This document shows, piece after piece, positions 33,807 through 43,271 of a DNA stretch of 46,941 nucleotides (positions are counted from its first letter, which is position 1; each line of letters opens with the position of its first letter). The notes under the pieces were generated by a model. That model was given only the letters and a program-made list of their open reading frames with translations. It did not search any database and was not told the origin of the DNA. The translations under genes and the position numbers were made by a program. This DNA comes from Verrucomicrobiota bacterium (lineage in GTDB: Bacteria; Verrucomicrobiota; Verrucomicrobiia; Verrucomicrobiales; Akkermansiaceae). The DNA is taken from contig JAPLUI010000574.1 in assembly GCA_026397725.1 (NCBI GenBank), forward strand, positions 1 through 46,941, given 5' to 3'.

Positions 33807-35561
33807 TCACGGCTCGGGCACGAGTTCCACCTTGCGGACGTTGACGGGCTTCCAGCCTTCCGCGACCGGGCGCAGGGTCAGGGTGATCTTGGTGTCCTTG
33901 GTCAGGTTGAGGTCACCGATCTTGCCAAGCTGGTAGGTCGCGTAATCCGCGGTTTGGGGCACGGAATAAGCCAGATTGCCCGCGCCCTGGATTTTCAGCA
34001 CGGCACCTGCGGAGGTGGCGGCAGTCTCGATGCGCACGGCATACTTGGCCGCGCGGTCGGCACGCAGATCCCAGGAGACGGTGTCACCCGGATCGAACCA
34101 ATAGCCGACGTTGAAGCCCTTGTCACTTTGCTCGGTCCTGATGCCCTTGCCGCTTAGCCGCGCATCCTCAGGCAGCAGGGTGATGATCCCATCCTTGCCG
34201 GCAACAATCACCAACCCGACGACCTCGGGTTTCCCCTCCACCTGTACCTTGATGGTGGAACAGACGGCATCCGGGGCGGTGGCAGGCAGCGTCAGCACCG
34301 GGCCGTTCTCCGATTTTTCAAGTGCCAGCGGCACCCCGCCGGCGAGCAGCTTGGCAGACTTGAGGTTGCTGGACAGGCCGGGGACCAGCAGTTTGCCATC
34401 GGCTGGCCAGTTGAGCACATGCAGATAGAGAATGCTGTCGGCGCCGGCGTCCTTGACGGTGCAGCGGCCCCACGGAAGTTTCGCGAAGGGGGTGCCACGA
34501 GTGCCGTAGATCGACTCGCCATTCACCTTCATCCAGGCCCCGACGCCTTGGAGCAGCTTGATGGATTCCGCGGGGATTTCGCCTGCGGCGGTCGGGCCCA
34601 CATTGAGCAAATAGTTGCCGCCCTTGCTGGCGATATCCACGAGATTGGTGATGAGGGTGGACAGCGGTTTCCAGTTGTGGTCGTAACTCTTGAAGCCCCA
34701 GGTGTCATTCATGGTCATGCAGGTTTCCCAGTCCCGGCCGGGGAAGCCGGTGGCGGGGATCTGCTGTTCGGGCGTCTCGGTGTCGCCGGGGTAGCCGCCA
34801 CCCAGCCGGTTGTTATGGATGATGCCGGGCTGCAGGGCGAGCAGCTTGGCCAGCTTTTGCGCCCGCGGCTGGGTCATGAGATGCGGCGTGTCCCACCACA
34901 GCACGTCCGGCTTGTAGTTTGTTAGAATCTCCGTGACTTGCGGGACGGCCACCGCATCGAGATACTGGTCGAAGCTGCCCTTTTGCGCGTCGTCCCAGCC
35001 CTCGCCGTCCGGCATCCCGGCCTTGGCGCCGCCCGGATTGTTCCAGTCCTGCGCCTGGGAGTAGTAGAGGCCGAATTTCAGCCCCTGCGCCCTGGCGGCG
35101 GTGGCCAGCGGGCCGATGAGGTCTTTTGCCCATGGGGTGGCGGCGACGATGTTCCACTTGCTTGCGGCGCTAGGGAACAAGGCGAAACCATCGTGGTGCT
35201 TGGAGGTGATGACCAGATAGCGCATGCCCGCCTCCTTCGCCACGGCCACCCATGCCGCCGGGTCGTATTTCGTCGGGTTGAACTGCTGCGCGAAGGCCTG
35301 ATAATCGCGCACCGGGATTTTCCCGTTCCACATGATCCACTCGCCGATGTCGCCGATGGGTTTGTCCTGGTAGGTTCCGGCAGGGACGGCATAGACGCCC
35401 CAATGGATGAACATGCCGAACTTCGCCTCGCGCCACCAAGCCATGCGGGCGTCACGCTGCTGCGGGGTTTCGTTCGCATAAGGATCTCCTTCCAACGCCC
35501 ACCCCGCTGGGGCAAACACCGTCAACATCGCCAGCGTCCCAAGAAGAAATTTGTTGCTCAT
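33807..35561 (-). CDS. Alpha-L-fucosidase, GH29
   Basis: A 584-aa exported enzyme that releases alpha-linked fucose from glycans. I start at 35561 (MSNKFLLGTLAMLTVFAPAG), which gives a clear signal peptide; the open frame extends 126 residues upstream without sense. WWREAKFGMFIHWGVYAVPAG at 42-62, KHHDGFALFP at 121-130 and PDVLWWDTPH at 218-227 are hallmark GH29 segments, with D224 the nucleophile. The C-terminal 200 residues form beta-sandwich domains. It goes with the sulfatase and GH95-like remnants: the organism seems to degrade fucosylated, sulfated polysaccharides. No polysaccharide-utilisation regulator is nearby. Confidence 0.93.
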   Translation of the reverse strand: MSNKFLLGTLAMLTVFAPAGWALEGDPYANETPQQRDARMAWWREAKFGMFIHWGVYAVPAGTYQDKPIGDIGEWIMWNGKIPVRDYQAFAQQFNPTKYDPAAWVAVAKEAGMRYLVITSKHHDGFALFPSAASKWNIVAATPWAKDLIGPLATAARAQGLKFGLYYSQAQDWNNPGGAKAGMPDGEGWDDAQKGSFDQYLDAVAVPQVTEILTNYKPDVLWWDTPHLMTQPRAQKLAKLLALQPGIIHNNRLGGGYPGDTETPEQQIPATGFPGRDWETCMTMNDTWGFKSYDHNWKPLSTLITNLVDIASKGGNYLLNVGPTAAGEIPAESIKLLQGVGAWMKVNGESIYGTRGTPFAKLPWGRCTVKDAGADSILYLHVLNWPADGKLLVPGLSSNLKSAKLLAGGVPLALEKSENGPVLTLPATAPDAVCSTIKVQVEGKPEVVGLVIVAGKDGIITLLPEDARLSGKGIRTEQSDKGFNVGYWFDPGDTVSWDLRADRAAKYAVRIETAATSAGAVLKIQGAGNLAYSVPQTADYATYQLGKIGDLNLTKDTKITLTLRPVAEGWKPVNVRKVELVPEP

Positions 35562-35583
35562 GGCTCGCCATACGCGGGCACCG

Positions 35584-35736
35584 GGCGAATTGTTGCAGTT
35601 GCAGCAAAAACTCTTCCTCTGCCGCCACCGTTTCCTCCACGCCCTCCGCGCCGGCAAACACCTCAGCGAACACCGCCCCGCCGACCTCCTCTCCTGGCAA
35701 CACTCCGGCTTCAACACCGATGGTGGGATCGCGCCG
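35584..35736 (+). pseudogene. IS91-like transposase fragment (tentative)
   Basis: The plus frame reads LFLCRHRFLHALRAGKHLSE and DLLSWQHSGFNTDGGIAP. W-x-H-S/T-G-F-N/S preceded by an R-H-x-x-L helix is what I recall from the middle of IS91-family Y2 transposases. The fragment is only about 50 residues and breaks off exactly at the gacattcctgtc repeat. No catalytic tyrosines remain. Confidence 0.4.
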
Positions 35737-35737
35737 A

Positions 35738-35829
35738 CATTCCTGTCGTCGGGTGGCAGGATCGCCCAGGAGCAGAGCTTTAGGCACGCACTCATGGCCC
35801 ATGCTTCAGCAAGCACCACAGGAATGTGG
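35738..35829. repeat. Two further copies of the palindromic repeat
   Basis: gacattcctgtcgtc at about 35740 is the reverse of the text opening the window, and cacaggaatgtgg at about 35817 is a variant with its own stem (cacaggaatgtg). The copies face each other at about 75 bp distance. Confidence 0.45.
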
Positions 35830-36038
35830 TGGCTCCTCAACGCTCCCACATTACTCCTCGTTACGGATTTCACGGATCGGAAAATGGAAGGGGTGGGGGA
35901 CACCCTATCCGTGATAGACCTGGCTTCCGTGGTCAACATCCAATGGATCTTCGAAGTACAGGACCTGGTAAATCACGGGCGGGCGGATTATTGCTTTATC
36001 TTCCGGTGGGATTGTGGTTCCAATTGGTGCGAGCCACC

Positions 36039-37577
36039 ATGTCCGCCGAAAAGACCGCCATCACCCCGACCCGCGCCCAGGACTTTCCTGAATGGTACCA
36101 GCAAGTCATCAAGGCCGCCGACCTCGCCGAGAACTCGGAGACCCGCGGCTGCATGGTCATCAAGCCATGGGGCTACGGGATTTGGGAACTCATCCAACAA
36201 CAGCTTGACCGCCGCTTCAAGGCCACCGGCCATCAGAATGCCTACTTCCCGCTGCTCATTCCACTGGCCTATCTGGAAAAGGAAGCGGAGCACGCGGAAG
36301 GCTTCGCCACGGAATGCGCGGTGGTCACCCATCACCGGCTGGAAGCCGTCAAGGACCCGGTCACGGGCAAGACCAAGCTGATTCCAACCGGCGAACTCGC
36401 CGAGCCGTTTGTGATCCGCCCGACCTCGGAGACCATCATCGGAGCGGCCTTTGCCCGCTGGATCGAGTCGTATCGGGATTTGCCGCTGCTCATCAACCAA
36501 TGGGCCAACGTGATGCGCTGGGAAATGCGGCCGCGCCTGTTTCTCCGCACCGCCGAATTCCTCTGGCAAGAAGGCCACACCGCCCACGAAACCCGGGAGG
36601 AAGCCGTCGTCGAAACCCGCATGATCCACCGGCTCTATGAGAAATTCCTCCGCGATCACCTCGCCATCCCCGTCATCGCCGGGGAAAAGACCGAAAACGA
36701 ACGCTTCCCCGGGGCGGCCATGACGCTCACCGTGGAAGCCATGGTGCAGGACACCAAAGCGATCCAGGCCGGCACCTCGCACTACCTCGCCCAGAATTTT
36801 TCCAAGGCTCAGAACATCTCGTTCACCGGGCGGGATGGCCAGGTCCAGCACGTCCATACGACCTCGTGGGGGGTGTCCACCCGGCTCATCGGCACGCTCA
36901 TCATGGCGCACTCGGACGATGACGGGCTGATCCTGCCGCCGCGGGTCGCCACCCACCAGATCGTCATTCTTCCGATCACGCCGAAGGACGACAGCAAAGC
37001 CGCCGTGCTCGACGCCTGCCAGGCGCTGGCGGAAACCCTTCGCCATCAGACCTACTGCGACGAGCCGCTGCGCGTCCATGTGGACACCCGCGACCTGGGC
37101 GGCGGCGTCAAGAAATGGGAGTGGATCAAGAAGGGCGTGCCGAGCCGCATCGAAATCGGCCCGCGCGACATCGAGACGCGCAAGATCTGCGTCCAGCGCC
37201 GCGACCATCCGGTGGCTGACAAGAATTTCCCCACCAAGGATGACTTCATCCGCCGCGCCCACGAAGTGCTCGACGAAGTGCATCAGACCCTGCTCGCCCG
37301 GGCCACCCGCTTCCGCGATGCCAACATCATCCCCTGCACCGAGCTGGCGACGTTCCACGCCCACTGGGCGCAGGAAAAGCTCGGCTGGTTGTTCACCCCA
37401 TGGGCGGGCAGCCGCGAGCAGGAAGAGGAACTTTCCAAGCAACACAAGATCACCATCCGCTGCCTCCCCGTGCCCGGCGCCTCCCTGCCGCAAGGTCTGG
37501 CGGAAGCCACCGGCGACAAGTGCTTCCTCACCGGCGAGACCACCGCCACCCGGGTCCTCTGGGGCCGGAGTTACTGA
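36039..37577 (+). CDS. proS: Prolyl-tRNA synthetase, archaeal/eukaryotic type
   Basis: A 512-aa class II synthetase that charges tRNA-Pro. I start at 36039 (MSAEKTAITPTRAQDFPEWY). Class II motif 1 lies near residue 60-80, motif 2 in MRWEMRPRLFLRTAEFLW at 159-176, and motif 3 around GVSTRLIGTLIMAH near 285-300. RPTSETIIG at 127-135 binds substrate. The anticodon-binding domain follows from about 310, then a C-terminal zinc-like domain ending LWGRSY. The short form without an INS editing domain, with its C-terminal extension, is the archaeal/eukaryotic type (ProS type 3), seen in several bacterial phyla. Confidence 0.95.
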   Translation: MSAEKTAITPTRAQDFPEWYQQVIKAADLAENSETRGCMVIKPWGYGIWELIQQQLDRRFKATGHQNAYFPLLIPLAYLEKEAEHAEGFATECAVVTHHRLEAVKDPVTGKTKLIPTGELAEPFVIRPTSETIIGAAFARWIESYRDLPLLINQWANVMRWEMRPRLFLRTAEFLWQEGHTAHETREEAVVETRMIHRLYEKFLRDHLAIPVIAGEKTENERFPGAAMTLTVEAMVQDTKAIQAGTSHYLAQNFSKAQNISFTGRDGQVQHVHTTSWGVSTRLIGTLIMAHSDDDGLILPPRVATHQIVILPITPKDDSKAAVLDACQALAETLRHQTYCDEPLRVHVDTRDLGGGVKKWEWIKKGVPSRIEIGPRDIETRKICVQRRDHPVADKNFPTKDDFIRRAHEVLDEVHQTLLARATRFRDANIIPCTELATFHAHWAQEKLGWLFTPWAGSREQEEELSKQHKITIRCLPVPGASLPQGLAEATGDKCFLTGETTATRVLWGRSY

Positions 37578-37584
37578 TAGATCC

Positions 37585-38256
37585 ATGAACACTAACAACC
37601 CCTATGCCCCACCCGCCATGCCGGCGGTTCCGCTCACGGACGACATCGCCCGTCATCTCCAAGGCCTCCAGTATCCGTTGACCCTGTCGTTCAAGATCCT
37701 CGCCCTGGCCAGTCAGGCGACGGTCGTCGATGCCGGCGGACGCGTGGTGCTCTACACCCGCCAGAAGATCCTCAAATTCCGCGAGCATGTGGAAATCTTC
37801 ACCGACTCCACCAAGAGCACGCGCCTGGCCGACATCAGGGCCAACAAGGTGATCGATTGGTCCGCCCGCTACTTTTCCACCGATGCCACGGGCGGTGAAA
37901 TCGGCAGCGTGGGCCGCCGCGGGTGGCGCTCGCTCTGGAAGGCTCACTACGAAACCTTCAATCCCGGTGACAACGTGCCGGACTTCGCCATCCGCGAGGA
38001 AAACGCGGGGGCCAAAGTGGCGGACGCGCTGCTTGGGGAAATCCCCATCCTTGGCATGTTCACCGGCTATTTTTTCCACCCGCGTTACCTTGCGACGCGC
38101 ACTGACGGGCGCCCCGCCATGCGCCTGACCAAGCAGCCGGCGTTTTTTGAAGGTCGCTTCCGGATTGACCAACTCGGCGAGCTGACGCCGCGCGAGGAAC
38201 TCAACCTGGTGCTCTCCTTCCTCATGCTGGTGCTGCTGGAACGCCGCCGCGGCTGA
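37585..38256 (+). CDS. LURP-one/tubby-like fold protein
   Basis: A 223-aa protein beginning MNTNNPYAPPAMPAVP. YPLTLSFKILALASQATVVD near 31-50, then GGRVVLYTRQKILKFREHVE, and later SLWKAHYETFNPGDNVPDFA follow the beta-strand pattern of LURP-one/scramblase-like proteins, which form a closed beta-barrel around a hydrophobic helix. It ends in the helix LNLVLSFLMLVLLERRRG, which fits that central helix. It starts 8 bp after proS and probably shares its transcript. Function unknown. Confidence 0.6.
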   Translation: MNTNNPYAPPAMPAVPLTDDIARHLQGLQYPLTLSFKILALASQATVVDAGGRVVLYTRQKILKFREHVEIFTDSTKSTRLADIRANKVIDWSARYFSTDATGGEIGSVGRRGWRSLWKAHYETFNPGDNVPDFAIREENAGAKVADALLGEIPILGMFTGYFFHPRYLATRTDGRPAMRLTKQPAFFEGRFRIDQLGELTPREELNLVLSFLMLVLLERRRG

Positions 38257-38549
38257 GCGCTACCGCACCTCGCGCCGGAAGACAGCCGTCCCGGCTGGCA
38301 GGGAAAACGGGCGTCCCGCCTGTTGGTTAGTTGCACTACCCGCCCATGAGTTCCAACGTCGCCATGCCAGCAGTCCGCACGGCTTGCGCGGAGCTGGCGG
38401 CACGGCCGGTGCTGCGGGCCTGCACGGAGGTTGCGGATGGCTGCCGATTCCGACTGCCCGGGCGCAGGCCCTCGAAGAATTTCCCGCCTAATGAGTTTCC
38501 TGTTGACATCGTTGTCCCACGAGGAACACTTTCTCCAAAACTTTCTCGC
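38257..38549. other. Upstream region of the envelope cluster
   Basis: About 290 bp without a gene. It should contain the promoter for the 38550-46941 cluster; a TTGACA-like hexamer (tgttgacatcg near 38501) is followed by no obvious -10. Confidence 0.4.
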
Positions 38550-41549
38550 ATGGCTGCACGAAATTCCATACCCATCCCTCTCCTGGCGCTTGTCACGTGG
38601 ACTGCGCTCTCCACCGTCTTTGTCGGCACGGCGCCAGGTCAGGCTCCGGCTCCGGCACCAGCCCCGGCCCCGGCCCCGGCCCCGGCTCCGGCTCCGGCTC
38701 CGGCACCGGCACCAGCTCCGGCACCGGCACCAGCAACCCCGGCGCCGGCAGTCCCGGCGGTGCCCACCACCGTGGCGTCGCTGAACACGCTGTTGAATGA
38801 ATCCGAAGCGGCGTTTGAGGCCAAGGAGTACCTGGTCGCCGCGCCGAAGATCGAGGAGTTGATCAAGGCCCTGGGGCCGAACTCAAACACGCCGTCCGAA
38901 GTGATGGAGATGCTCCATTTCAATGTCGGGCTGGCCTATTTTCTGGGTGAAAAGTTCGCCGAGGCGGAGGCGGCGTTCACCAAGTGCGTGACCAAGTTTC
39001 CGAAGGGCGAATACGCCAGCCGCTGTCACCTCGGGGTGGGGCGGGCCTGCATCGCCCAGGGCACCCCGGAAAAAAAGGAACAGGCGATCAAGTCCCTCAA
39101 GCTCGCCATGGCGGACCGCCGCTTCCGTTCCGAGGCCGGGCTTTCGCTCGGCCAGGTTTTCAATGATCTGGGCAAACGCGAGGAAGCCCTGGCGGTGTTT
39201 CGCAGTTTGATGGGCTCGGACATCCGCTCGCCCCAACAAACCACCGCGGCGGTCGAAGTCATCGGCCTGCTCGCCGACAGCGGCAATATCGACGACCTGG
39301 TGCGCTACCTCGACCGCCTGACCCACCAAGCCGGAGTCCGTGACGCCCTCGCCTGGTACACGAATCAGGTGATCGTCCGCGGCGATGAGGCCGTGAGCGC
39401 CCGCTCCTACGAAACGGCGCTCGCGATCTATCAGACCGTGCCGCCCCGCTCCCAGATCCTGGAGACCCAGAATCTGGCGCTCGACGCCCAGCGCAAGATT
39501 CTCAAGCTCCTCAATGACCGGGTCGCCAAGGAAAAGGACAAACCCCTCAACCAACGTTCCAACGCCGCCGAACTCGTTGGCAACCTCAAGCCCGCCATCG
39601 AGTTGTCAGAGACCGCCCTGGCTGCCATCGAGCAAAAAACGGATCTTGATGCCGCCCTGCTGATGCGCCGCGGGCGCTGTTACTACTATCTGGATCGTTT
39701 TGAGGAGGCGCTCGTCTGCTTCCGCACGCTGCGGGCCAAGTACGCCACCGCCGCCGATGCCAAGCCCGCCGCCTACGCCGAAATCATCATCATCAGCAAG
39801 CTCAAGAACATCCCGGAATTGCAGACCCTCTGCAACGCCTACATCCGCACTTATCCCGACGCCGAAAACGTCGAACAGGTCGCCACCCTGGCCGGCGAAC
39901 TGATGGTGCAGGAACGCAAATGGGACGAGGTCGCCAAGTTCTATCAACGCCTCGAAACCCGCTTCCCGAAATCCGAGTCGTTGGATCGCTTCATCTTCTT
40001 CCAGGCCGTCGCCCACTTCCAGGATGCCGACTTTGCCGCCTCCACGCCCCTGCTGGAGAAATTCCTCAAGACCTATCCTAACAGCGAACTGGTGGAAACC
40101 GCCCTCTACTACGTGGCCATGGCGCATTTCCTCAGCAACGAGTACAAGCTCACCCTCGCCTCCTGCAATGACTACCTCACCAAGTTCCCCAATGGTCGCT
40201 ATGCGGGAGATATGCGTTACCGCCTCTCGTTCATCGATTTCAACGACAAGGAGGAAAACCAGAACGACAAGATCATTCGTGACCTCGAAGGCTTCCTCAA
40301 GGAGCACCCGGACGATGCCGCCGCCGGCTCCATGCTCTGCCTCCTGGCCGATACCTACAAAAAGAAAAACGACGTGAACTCCGCGCTGGAAGCCCTCAAG
40401 AAGGCGATCTGGACCGACAGCCCGGACGACGTGATCCAATACGCGCTGGACTCCGCCACCGCGATTCTCCAGAGCAAGAAGGACTGGGCGGCGATCGCCG
40501 CGTTGCATGGCGAGTTCCTGAACCGCAAGCCCGAAAGCCAGTTGGCGCTGCTCTCCGCCACCTGGGTTGCGAAGATGAAAACCCGCGAAGGCAAAGGGGC
40601 GGAGGCCGCCGAGATCCTCGCCAATTCGCTCAAAGCCAAAATGGCCAACCCGGCCAACGAGCAAGTCGAATTCCTCCTCGACGAACTCGTCAAATCCCTC
40701 ATGCCGCCGCGCAAGAAACCGGCTGAAATCGACGCGGACGCGGTCGACAAACAACTCGTCGAGGTGCTCAAGAAGGCAATCGGCGACGAGGACAACCCGA
40801 CCGCCAACGCCCGGGTTTACTACGCCCGCGCCCGCCTCAGTCAGTTGCTGAAGCGGGCGGATCGCGCCGATCTCTACCTCAAGGGCATTGCCACCACCAA
40901 CGCCGGGGATCCGTCGGTGCTGAGCCCCGCCCTGCTGGCGGTGTGCGGCGACATCCTGCTCAAAGGTGGCAATCTCGATGGGGCGCAAGCCATGTACCAG
41001 CGCCTGTCCGACCGCTACACGGACTCGATGTTCTCCGATGCGGGGCCGGTCGGGCTGGGGTTTGTGGCGCTGGCCCGCAAGCAGGCGAAGGAGGCGCTGA
41101 AGATTTTCGAGGACGTGCTGGCGAACAATCCCGGCACTTCCCGCTTCAAGGAAACCACCCTCGGCCAGTTGCAGGCGCTGGTGGAAACCGAGCAGTACGA
41201 ACCGGCCGGCAAACTCGCGTTGGACATGGTGGGCGACAAGACCTTCCGCGGTGAGACCGTTGGCAAGGCCTATCTGCTGCTGGCCCAGATCTATCGCAAA
41301 CAGGCCGCCACGGCCAGCCCCGGTGACGCCCTGGAACTGCTCAAGAAGGCCCATGGCACCTATCAGCGCGTCTATGTGGCCTATCAAAGCAGTCCGGACG
41401 TGTGCGCGGAAGCGTACTGGCAGGCCTATGAAACCGCCAAGGAACTCCACGAAGACGCGCTGGCCACCGAAACCTTGAAAACCCTCGCCAAACACCCGAA
41501 GCTGCAGAACACCCAGCGGGCCAAGGACGCGATCAAACAGAATCCATGA
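38550..41549 (+). CDS. Secreted 999-aa TPR protein with Ala-Pro tether
   Basis: Start at 38550 (MAARNSIPIPLLALVTWTAL), which gives a signal peptide cut near residue 30; the open frame upstream is noise. Residues of about 30-70 are an almost pure Ala-Pro repeat, a stiff extended spacer. From about 80 to the end run many TPR units (EMLHFNVGLAYFLGEKFAEA, ALYYVAMAHFLSNEYKLTLA and others), so the protein is a long superhelical scaffold in the periplasm. It overlaps the next gene by ATGA (41546-41549) and leads the ExbB/ExbD/toroid cluster. Planctomycetes and Verrucomicrobia often encode such TPR proteins beside ExbB. It probably binds other envelope proteins. Confidence 0.85.
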   Translation: MAARNSIPIPLLALVTWTALSTVFVGTAPGQAPAPAPAPAPAPAPAPAPAPAPAPAPAPAPATPAPAVPAVPTTVASLNTLLNESEAAFEAKEYLVAAPKIEELIKALGPNSNTPSEVMEMLHFNVGLAYFLGEKFAEAEAAFTKCVTKFPKGEYASRCHLGVGRACIAQGTPEKKEQAIKSLKLAMADRRFRSEAGLSLGQVFNDLGKREEALAVFRSLMGSDIRSPQQTTAAVEVIGLLADSGNIDDLVRYLDRLTHQAGVRDALAWYTNQVIVRGDEAVSARSYETALAIYQTVPPRSQILETQNLALDAQRKILKLLNDRVAKEKDKPLNQRSNAAELVGNLKPAIELSETALAAIEQKTDLDAALLMRRGRCYYYLDRFEEALVCFRTLRAKYATAADAKPAAYAEIIIISKLKNIPELQTLCNAYIRTYPDAENVEQVATLAGELMVQERKWDEVAKFYQRLETRFPKSESLDRFIFFQAVAHFQDADFAASTPLLEKFLKTYPNSELVETALYYVAMAHFLSNEYKLTLASCNDYLTKFPNGRYAGDMRYRLSFIDFNDKEENQNDKIIRDLEGFLKEHPDDAAAGSMLCLLADTYKKKNDVNSALEALKKAIWTDSPDDVIQYALDSATAILQSKKDWAAIAALHGEFLNRKPESQLALLSATWVAKMKTREGKGAEAAEILANSLKAKMANPANEQVEFLLDELVKSLMPPRKKPAEIDADAVDKQLVEVLKKAIGDEDNPTANARVYYARARLSQLLKRADRADLYLKGIATTNAGDPSVLSPALLAVCGDILLKGGNLDGAQAMYQRLSDRYTDSMFSDAGPVGLGFVALARKQAKEALKIFEDVLANNPGTSRFKETTLGQLQALVETEQYEPAGKLALDMVGDKTFRGETVGKAYLLLAQIYRKQAATASPGDALELLKKAHGTYQRVYVAYQSSPDVCAEAYWQAYETAKELHEDALATETLKTLAKHPKLQNTQRAKDAIKQNP
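38639..38755 (+). repeat. Ala-Pro coding microsatellite
   Basis: About 20 units of a 6-bp pattern gcnccn encode (Ala-Pro)n. The third codon positions vary in blocks (gctccg, gccccg, gcaccag), a sign of local expansion by slippage of units of 6 and more. Its length is likely variable between strains. Confidence 0.9.
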
Positions 41550-42409
41550 ATCCCCGAGCCATCACCCACCCTGCCTTATCACGCCGCGCGATCATGGCGG
41601 CCGGCACCGGCTTGGCGCTTGCCCTCACCCAGGGCCAGGCGGCCGAGCCTCCCCAGATCGTCCTGCAAAACGGCCGTTCGGTCCCGCTCGCAGCGGTCAC
41701 TCTGCAAGGCGACAAGTTCGTGATGAAGACCGCCGTCGAAGGCTTCGACGCCAAAGCGACCATTCCCCTGGCCATGGTCGATCATGTCTTCGGGGACAAG
41801 CCGGAGGGCACCAACCAAGCCATCGCGCTGCTGCTCACCGGCAAGGCCACCGAGGCCATCAAGCTGCTGGAGCCGATTCTCGCCGAGCACAAGGATACCG
41901 CCAAACTGCCGGGCAATTTCTGGCTGGAAGCCGCCCGCGCCCTGCTGGTGGCCAACTCCCTGGAAGGTGCCTTCACCGCCTGTGGCGTGCTCGGCAAGGA
42001 CATTTCGGACGCCACTCCAGCGCAGGGCATCGATCCCTTCGTCACGCTCAGCAAGGCGCTGCTGATGCCATTCTCTGCCAAGGTGAGTGATCGCGAGGCC
42101 GCGCTGCGGGACCAGACCACGGACAACCTGCCGGCCGAGCTTTGCGCCTACGCCTGCTTTTTCCGCGGCGAGTTGCTCAGGAAAGACAAACGCGACGCGG
42201 CGGCCCTCGAAGCCTATCTGGCGGTCTCCTGCCTGTTTCCCGCCGGTGGCATGGTGTGCAACGGAGTCGCCCAGCTCCGCGCGGCGGAAATCCTCACCGC
42301 CCAGGGCCGCCGTGAAGAAGCCCTCGCCCTGGTGCATTCCGCCATCCGCAACACCAAGGACACCGCCGCCGCCGCCACGGCGACCAAACTTCTCGAAAGT
42401 ATCAAATGA
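41546..42409 (+). CDS. Exported TPR-like protein of the ExbB cluster
   Basis: A 287-aa protein. SRRAIMAAGTGLALALTQGQA at residues 12-32 is a signal peptide with a twin Arg before the hydrophobic core, which might use the Tat route. After it IVLQNGRSVPLAAVTLQGDK is a small beta motif, then helical repeats (NQAIALLLTGKATEAIKLLE, AAEILTAQGRREEALALVHS) resembling TPRs. It is coupled by ATGA to the long TPR protein and followed after 28 bp by exbB. It probably works with both. No catalytic motif seen. Confidence 0.75.
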   Translation: MNPRAITHPALSRRAIMAAGTGLALALTQGQAAEPPQIVLQNGRSVPLAAVTLQGDKFVMKTAVEGFDAKATIPLAMVDHVFGDKPEGTNQAIALLLTGKATEAIKLLEPILAEHKDTAKLPGNFWLEAARALLVANSLEGAFTACGVLGKDISDATPAQGIDPFVTLSKALLMPFSAKVSDREAALRDQTTDNLPAELCAYACFFRGELLRKDKRDAAALEAYLAVSCLFPAGGMVCNGVAQLRAAEILTAQGRREEALALVHSAIRNTKDTAAAATATKLLESIK

Positions 42410-42437
42410 CTCCAACCCCAGCCAGCCCCTCCCAACC

Positions 42438-43235
42438 ATGAAAACTACCATCAAACTCGCCGTCTATGCGGCCCTGTTGTTCCTGCCCATGGCCGCCTTC
42501 GGCGCAGATGCCGCGCCTCCCGCCGAGATCAAGAAGACGTTTCTTGACGTCATCAAACAAGGCGGTTGGTGCATGTGGATCATCGGCGCCTTCTCCATCG
42601 CCACCGTCTGGCTCGCCATCGATCTCTGGCTCCGCACCAATCCCAAGAAAATGACTCCCCCGGCGGATGTGGTAACCGCCAAGGAAGCCTTCCTGGCGGG
42701 TGACTATGTGGGTGCCTATCAATTGATGAAAACCGCCCTCAGCCCGTTTGCCAATGTCGTTCAGGGGGCGCTCGGTTCGGTCGGTTATGGCAAGGACGCC
42801 ACTGAGGAAGCGCTGCTCGCGGAAGTGGACAAGATCAACTCCAAGCTCCAGACCCGGATCAACTATCTCTCCGTAATCGGGGTTTGCAGCCCGATGGTGG
42901 GTTTGCTCGGCACGGTGTCCGGGATGATGGGCGCCTTCACCAGCCTCGGCACCTCGGGCATCGGCGATACCGCCGCCCTCGCCGGTCACATCGGGGAGGT
43001 GCTCGTGGCCACCGCCTCCGGTCTGTTCATCGCCATTCCGGCCTTCATGGGCTTCTACTTCCTGCGCAACAAGCTGCAATTCGCCGTCCATGGCCTCGAA
43101 GAGGAGGCGATGCGCCTGTTCCGCAACGCCCCGTATGACCTGCTGAAAGACGCCGATGTCGGCCAGGAGGAAACCTACGCGGCAGTCCCGATCTGGCTGC
43201 AAACCGAGCAAGCGGCAACCGCTGAATCGGTTTGA
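42438..43235 (+). CDS. MotA/TolQ/ExbB proton-channel protein
   Basis: A 265-aa inner-membrane protein that, with ExbD-type partners, uses the proton gradient to drive an envelope machine. It has a signal-like N-terminus (KLAVYAALLFLPMAAFGADA). Three membrane helices follow: IIGAFSIATVWLAIDLWL near 48-65, and two in the conserved MotA/ExbB domain, VIGVCSPMVGLLGTVSGMMG near 142-161 and HIGEVLVATASGLFIAIPAF near 176-195. The GLLGTVSGM motif is the family hallmark. A cleavable N-terminus before ExbB is common in Planctomycetes and Verrucomicrobia. I chose the ATG at 42438, 28 bp after the previous stop. Confidence 0.93.
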   Translation: MKTTIKLAVYAALLFLPMAAFGADAAPPAEIKKTFLDVIKQGGWCMWIIGAFSIATVWLAIDLWLRTNPKKMTPPADVVTAKEAFLAGDYVGAYQLMKTALSPFANVVQGALGSVGYGKDATEEALLAEVDKINSKLQTRINYLSVIGVCSPMVGLLGTVSGMMGAFTSLGTSGIGDTAALAGHIGEVLVATASGLFIAIPAFMGFYFLRNKLQFAVHGLEEEAMRLFRNAPYDLLKDADVGQEETYAAVPIWLQTEQAATAESV

Positions 43236-43271
43236 GCCGCCACCTGCAGGCAACCCTAACACACCACGACC

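Larger units (their letters stand above)
35562..36038. other. Intergenic region with transposase scrap and dispersed repeats
   Basis: Between the divergent fucosidase and proS genes there is a short IS91-like remnant (35584-35736) directly joined to a dispersed palindromic repeat (about 35738-35755), a second variant copy near 35817, and then AT-richer leader sequence of proS. No intact gene seen. Confidence 0.55.

Noticed and set aside
35988..37598. A 536-codon minus-strand frame opposite proS
   Set aside because: Antisense of an intact synthetase; composition artefact of high third-position GC.
39606..41495. A 629-codon minus-strand frame opposite the long TPR gene
   Set aside because: Shadow frame; the plus strand has signal peptide, tether and TPRs.
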